Shown in pieces: positions 4,884 through 5,594 of a stretch of DNA of 5,594 nt; the stretch's first letter is position 1, and every line of letters starts with the position of its first letter. This stretch comes from Gammaproteobacteria bacterium (GTDB taxonomy: Bacteria > Pseudomonadota > Gammaproteobacteria > Arenicellales > Arenicellaceae): positions 1-5,594 of the forward strand of contig DNHK01000441.1 in the NCBI GenBank assembly GCA_003485905.1, given 5' to 3'. The notes beneath the pieces are model-generated. The model ran no database searches. It had not been told where the DNA came from and worked only from the letters and a program-made list of their open reading frames with translations. The position numbers and the translations under genes are program-made.

Positions 4884-5531
4884 TTATAGAAGGTGTCCGA
4901 CTTTAACCCAAATTAGTGTATCAACCTCTACATAGGGATTATGGCTGCTCATATGAGGACTTCTCATCCATGTGCCTGCAGGGTAGCGTCCATTTTCATC
5001 AATAAATTCGCCCCTCAATACGTAAATCTCTTCACCACCTACATGCGTGTGGGGTTGAAATCGTTCACCCTCGGGCCAATGCACCAATGCAACGTTTTCT
5101 CCCGCGAAGTTATGTAGGGGCATTACCCGCAGATTACCTTGACCAGGTAACCAATCCGTAGCCTTAGTATCTATACAAACATGGTGATTATCATCTTCTT
5201 GAAACTGATGCAATTTAACCAAAAGCGTACAGCCTTCTTTACTGAATGGGGCATGTCGAAATCCCTGTGGATTGCGAAAATAGGTACCCGCTTGGTAATC
5301 ACCGGTTTGGTCCGAAAAGGTTCCTTCAAGTACTAGAATTTCTTCTCCTTTAGGATGATTGTGTGCGGTGAAGGAAGCACCTGGGTCATAGCGAACGATA
5401 CTTGTCGCATGGCCTTGCTCAACGTCTTCGCGGGCGAGCGGTTTGCGCCAAACGCCAGATGACGGACTAGCTTGCCAGTCTTGTATCTTAGTATTGATTA
5501 CCACGTGTTGTTCAAAGTCCATATTTATCAT
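4884..5531 (-). CDS. Two-domain cupin protein (ChrR-like cupin type)
   Basis: A 215-residue bicupin built from two similar halves. Each has the metal-binding pattern of the cupin fold: HNHPKGEE (57-64) with later His93, and HTHVGGEE (161-168) with later His193 or His197. Each also has the typical following strand (ILVLEGTFSDQTGDYQAGTY and IYVLRGEFIDENGRYPAGTW). The repeated GEEI.VL.G.F....G.Y.AGT pattern matches the cupin domain of ChrR-type anti-sigma factors. The N-terminal zinc-binding sigma-interacting domain of ChrR is absent and no sigma factor gene is adjacent, so an anti-sigma role is unlikely; an enzyme or small-molecule/metal sensor is possible. The ATG has GGAG eight bases upstream (5540-5543 on the complementary strand). 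It lies convergent to the methyltransferase gene with 42 bases between, and 39 bases downstream of a glycine tRNA on the same strand. Substrate unknown. Confidence 0.85.
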   Translation of the reverse strand: MINMDFEQHVVINTKIQDWQASPSSGVWRKPLAREDVEQGHATSIVRYDPGASFTAHNHPKGEEILVLEGTFSDQTGDYQAGTYFRNPQGFRHAPFSKEGCTLLVKLHQFQEDDNHHVCIDTKATDWLPGQGNLRVMPLHNFAGENVALVHWPEGERFQPHTHVGGEEIYVLRGEFIDENGRYPAGTWMRSPHMSSHNPYVEVDTLIWVKVGHLL

Positions 5532-5539
5532 ATATAGTG

Positions 5540-5543
5540 CTCC
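5540..5543 (-). promoter_or_regulatory. Ribosome binding site of the cupin gene
   Basis: On the minus strand GGAG stands eight bases before the ATG at 5531, supporting this start over the in-frame ATG three codons further in. Confidence 0.7.
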
Positions 5544-5570
5544 GCTTGTTTAGCCGCTCTTAAGAATGTC

Positions 5571-5594
5571 TGGAGCGGGTGAAGGGGATCGAAC
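5571..5594 (-). tRNA. tRNA-Gly, 3' end only (cut by the window edge)
   Basis: Read on the minus strand, the last 24 bases are the 3' part of a tRNA. G53 is followed by the T-loop TTCGATC (54-60), then the 3' strand of the T-stem (CCCTT), the acceptor strand CACCCGC, discriminator U73 and an encoded CCA. The CCCGC-U-CCA end is that of E. coli glycine tRNAs, and the whole segment differs from my recollection of the E. coli tRNA-Gly(CCC) end at only a couple of positions. The anticodon, D-arm and 5' acceptor strand lie outside the window, so the isoacceptor is not proven. The 5' strand is predicted to start GCGGGTG. No T-rich terminator follows before the cupin gene. Confidence 0.85.

Noticed and set aside
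4884..5531. Cupin protein as a ChrR anti-sigma factor
   Set aside because: The N-terminal zinc-binding anti-sigma domain is missing and no ECF sigma gene is in the window.

Overview
The window looks like a chromosomal segment of a gammaproteobacterium. YaeQ, a SixA-type phosphatase and an SseA-type mercaptopyruvate sulfurtransferase all resemble the Escherichia coli proteins. The last 24 bases read as the 3' end of a glycine tRNA with an encoded CCA, closely resembling E. coli tRNA-Gly. Base composition is moderate to AT-leaning by eye, which would fit a marine or free-living lineage, but genus cannot be read from this sequence. No transposase, phage gene, CRISPR array or rRNA is visible, and no gene-free stretch exceeds 300 bases (the longest is 2968-3205).

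Layout: (1) 121-972, minus strand, sulfurtransferase. (2) After a divergent intergenic region, 1100-2235, plus strand: yaeQ then a sixA-like phosphohistidine phosphatase, 44 bases apart and probably one transcription unit. (3) 2425-2967, plus: an exported SYLF-domain protein. (4) 3206-4841, plus: a small Tat-signal protein whose mature part is dominated by fourteen Gly-Lys dipeptides, then a strong intrinsic terminator, then a three-domain protein with a PqqD-like N-terminus, TPR-type helices and a class I SAM methyltransferase. (5) 4884-5531, minus: a two-domain cupin 39 bases downstream of the glycine tRNA, of which only the 3' end (5571-5594) is inside the window.

Most of the window is ordinary housekeeping or accessory-metabolic content. 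The unusual part is block 4. PqqD-like domains are the archetypal RiPP recognition element, which binds the leader of a peptide substrate. Here one is fused to a methyltransferase and sits directly downstream of a small, repetitive, lysine-rich protein with an unusually long stretch before its twin-arginine motif. A coherent but unproven reading is a peptide-modification cassette: the PqqD-like domain recognises the N-terminal segment, the methyltransferase acts on the (Gly-Lys)14 tract in the cytoplasm, and Tat exports the product. A terminator between the two genes would keep substrate abundant and enzyme scarce. No radical SAM enzyme, peptidase or transporter is present to confirm a RiPP pathway, so this is a hypothesis built from domain content and adjacency.
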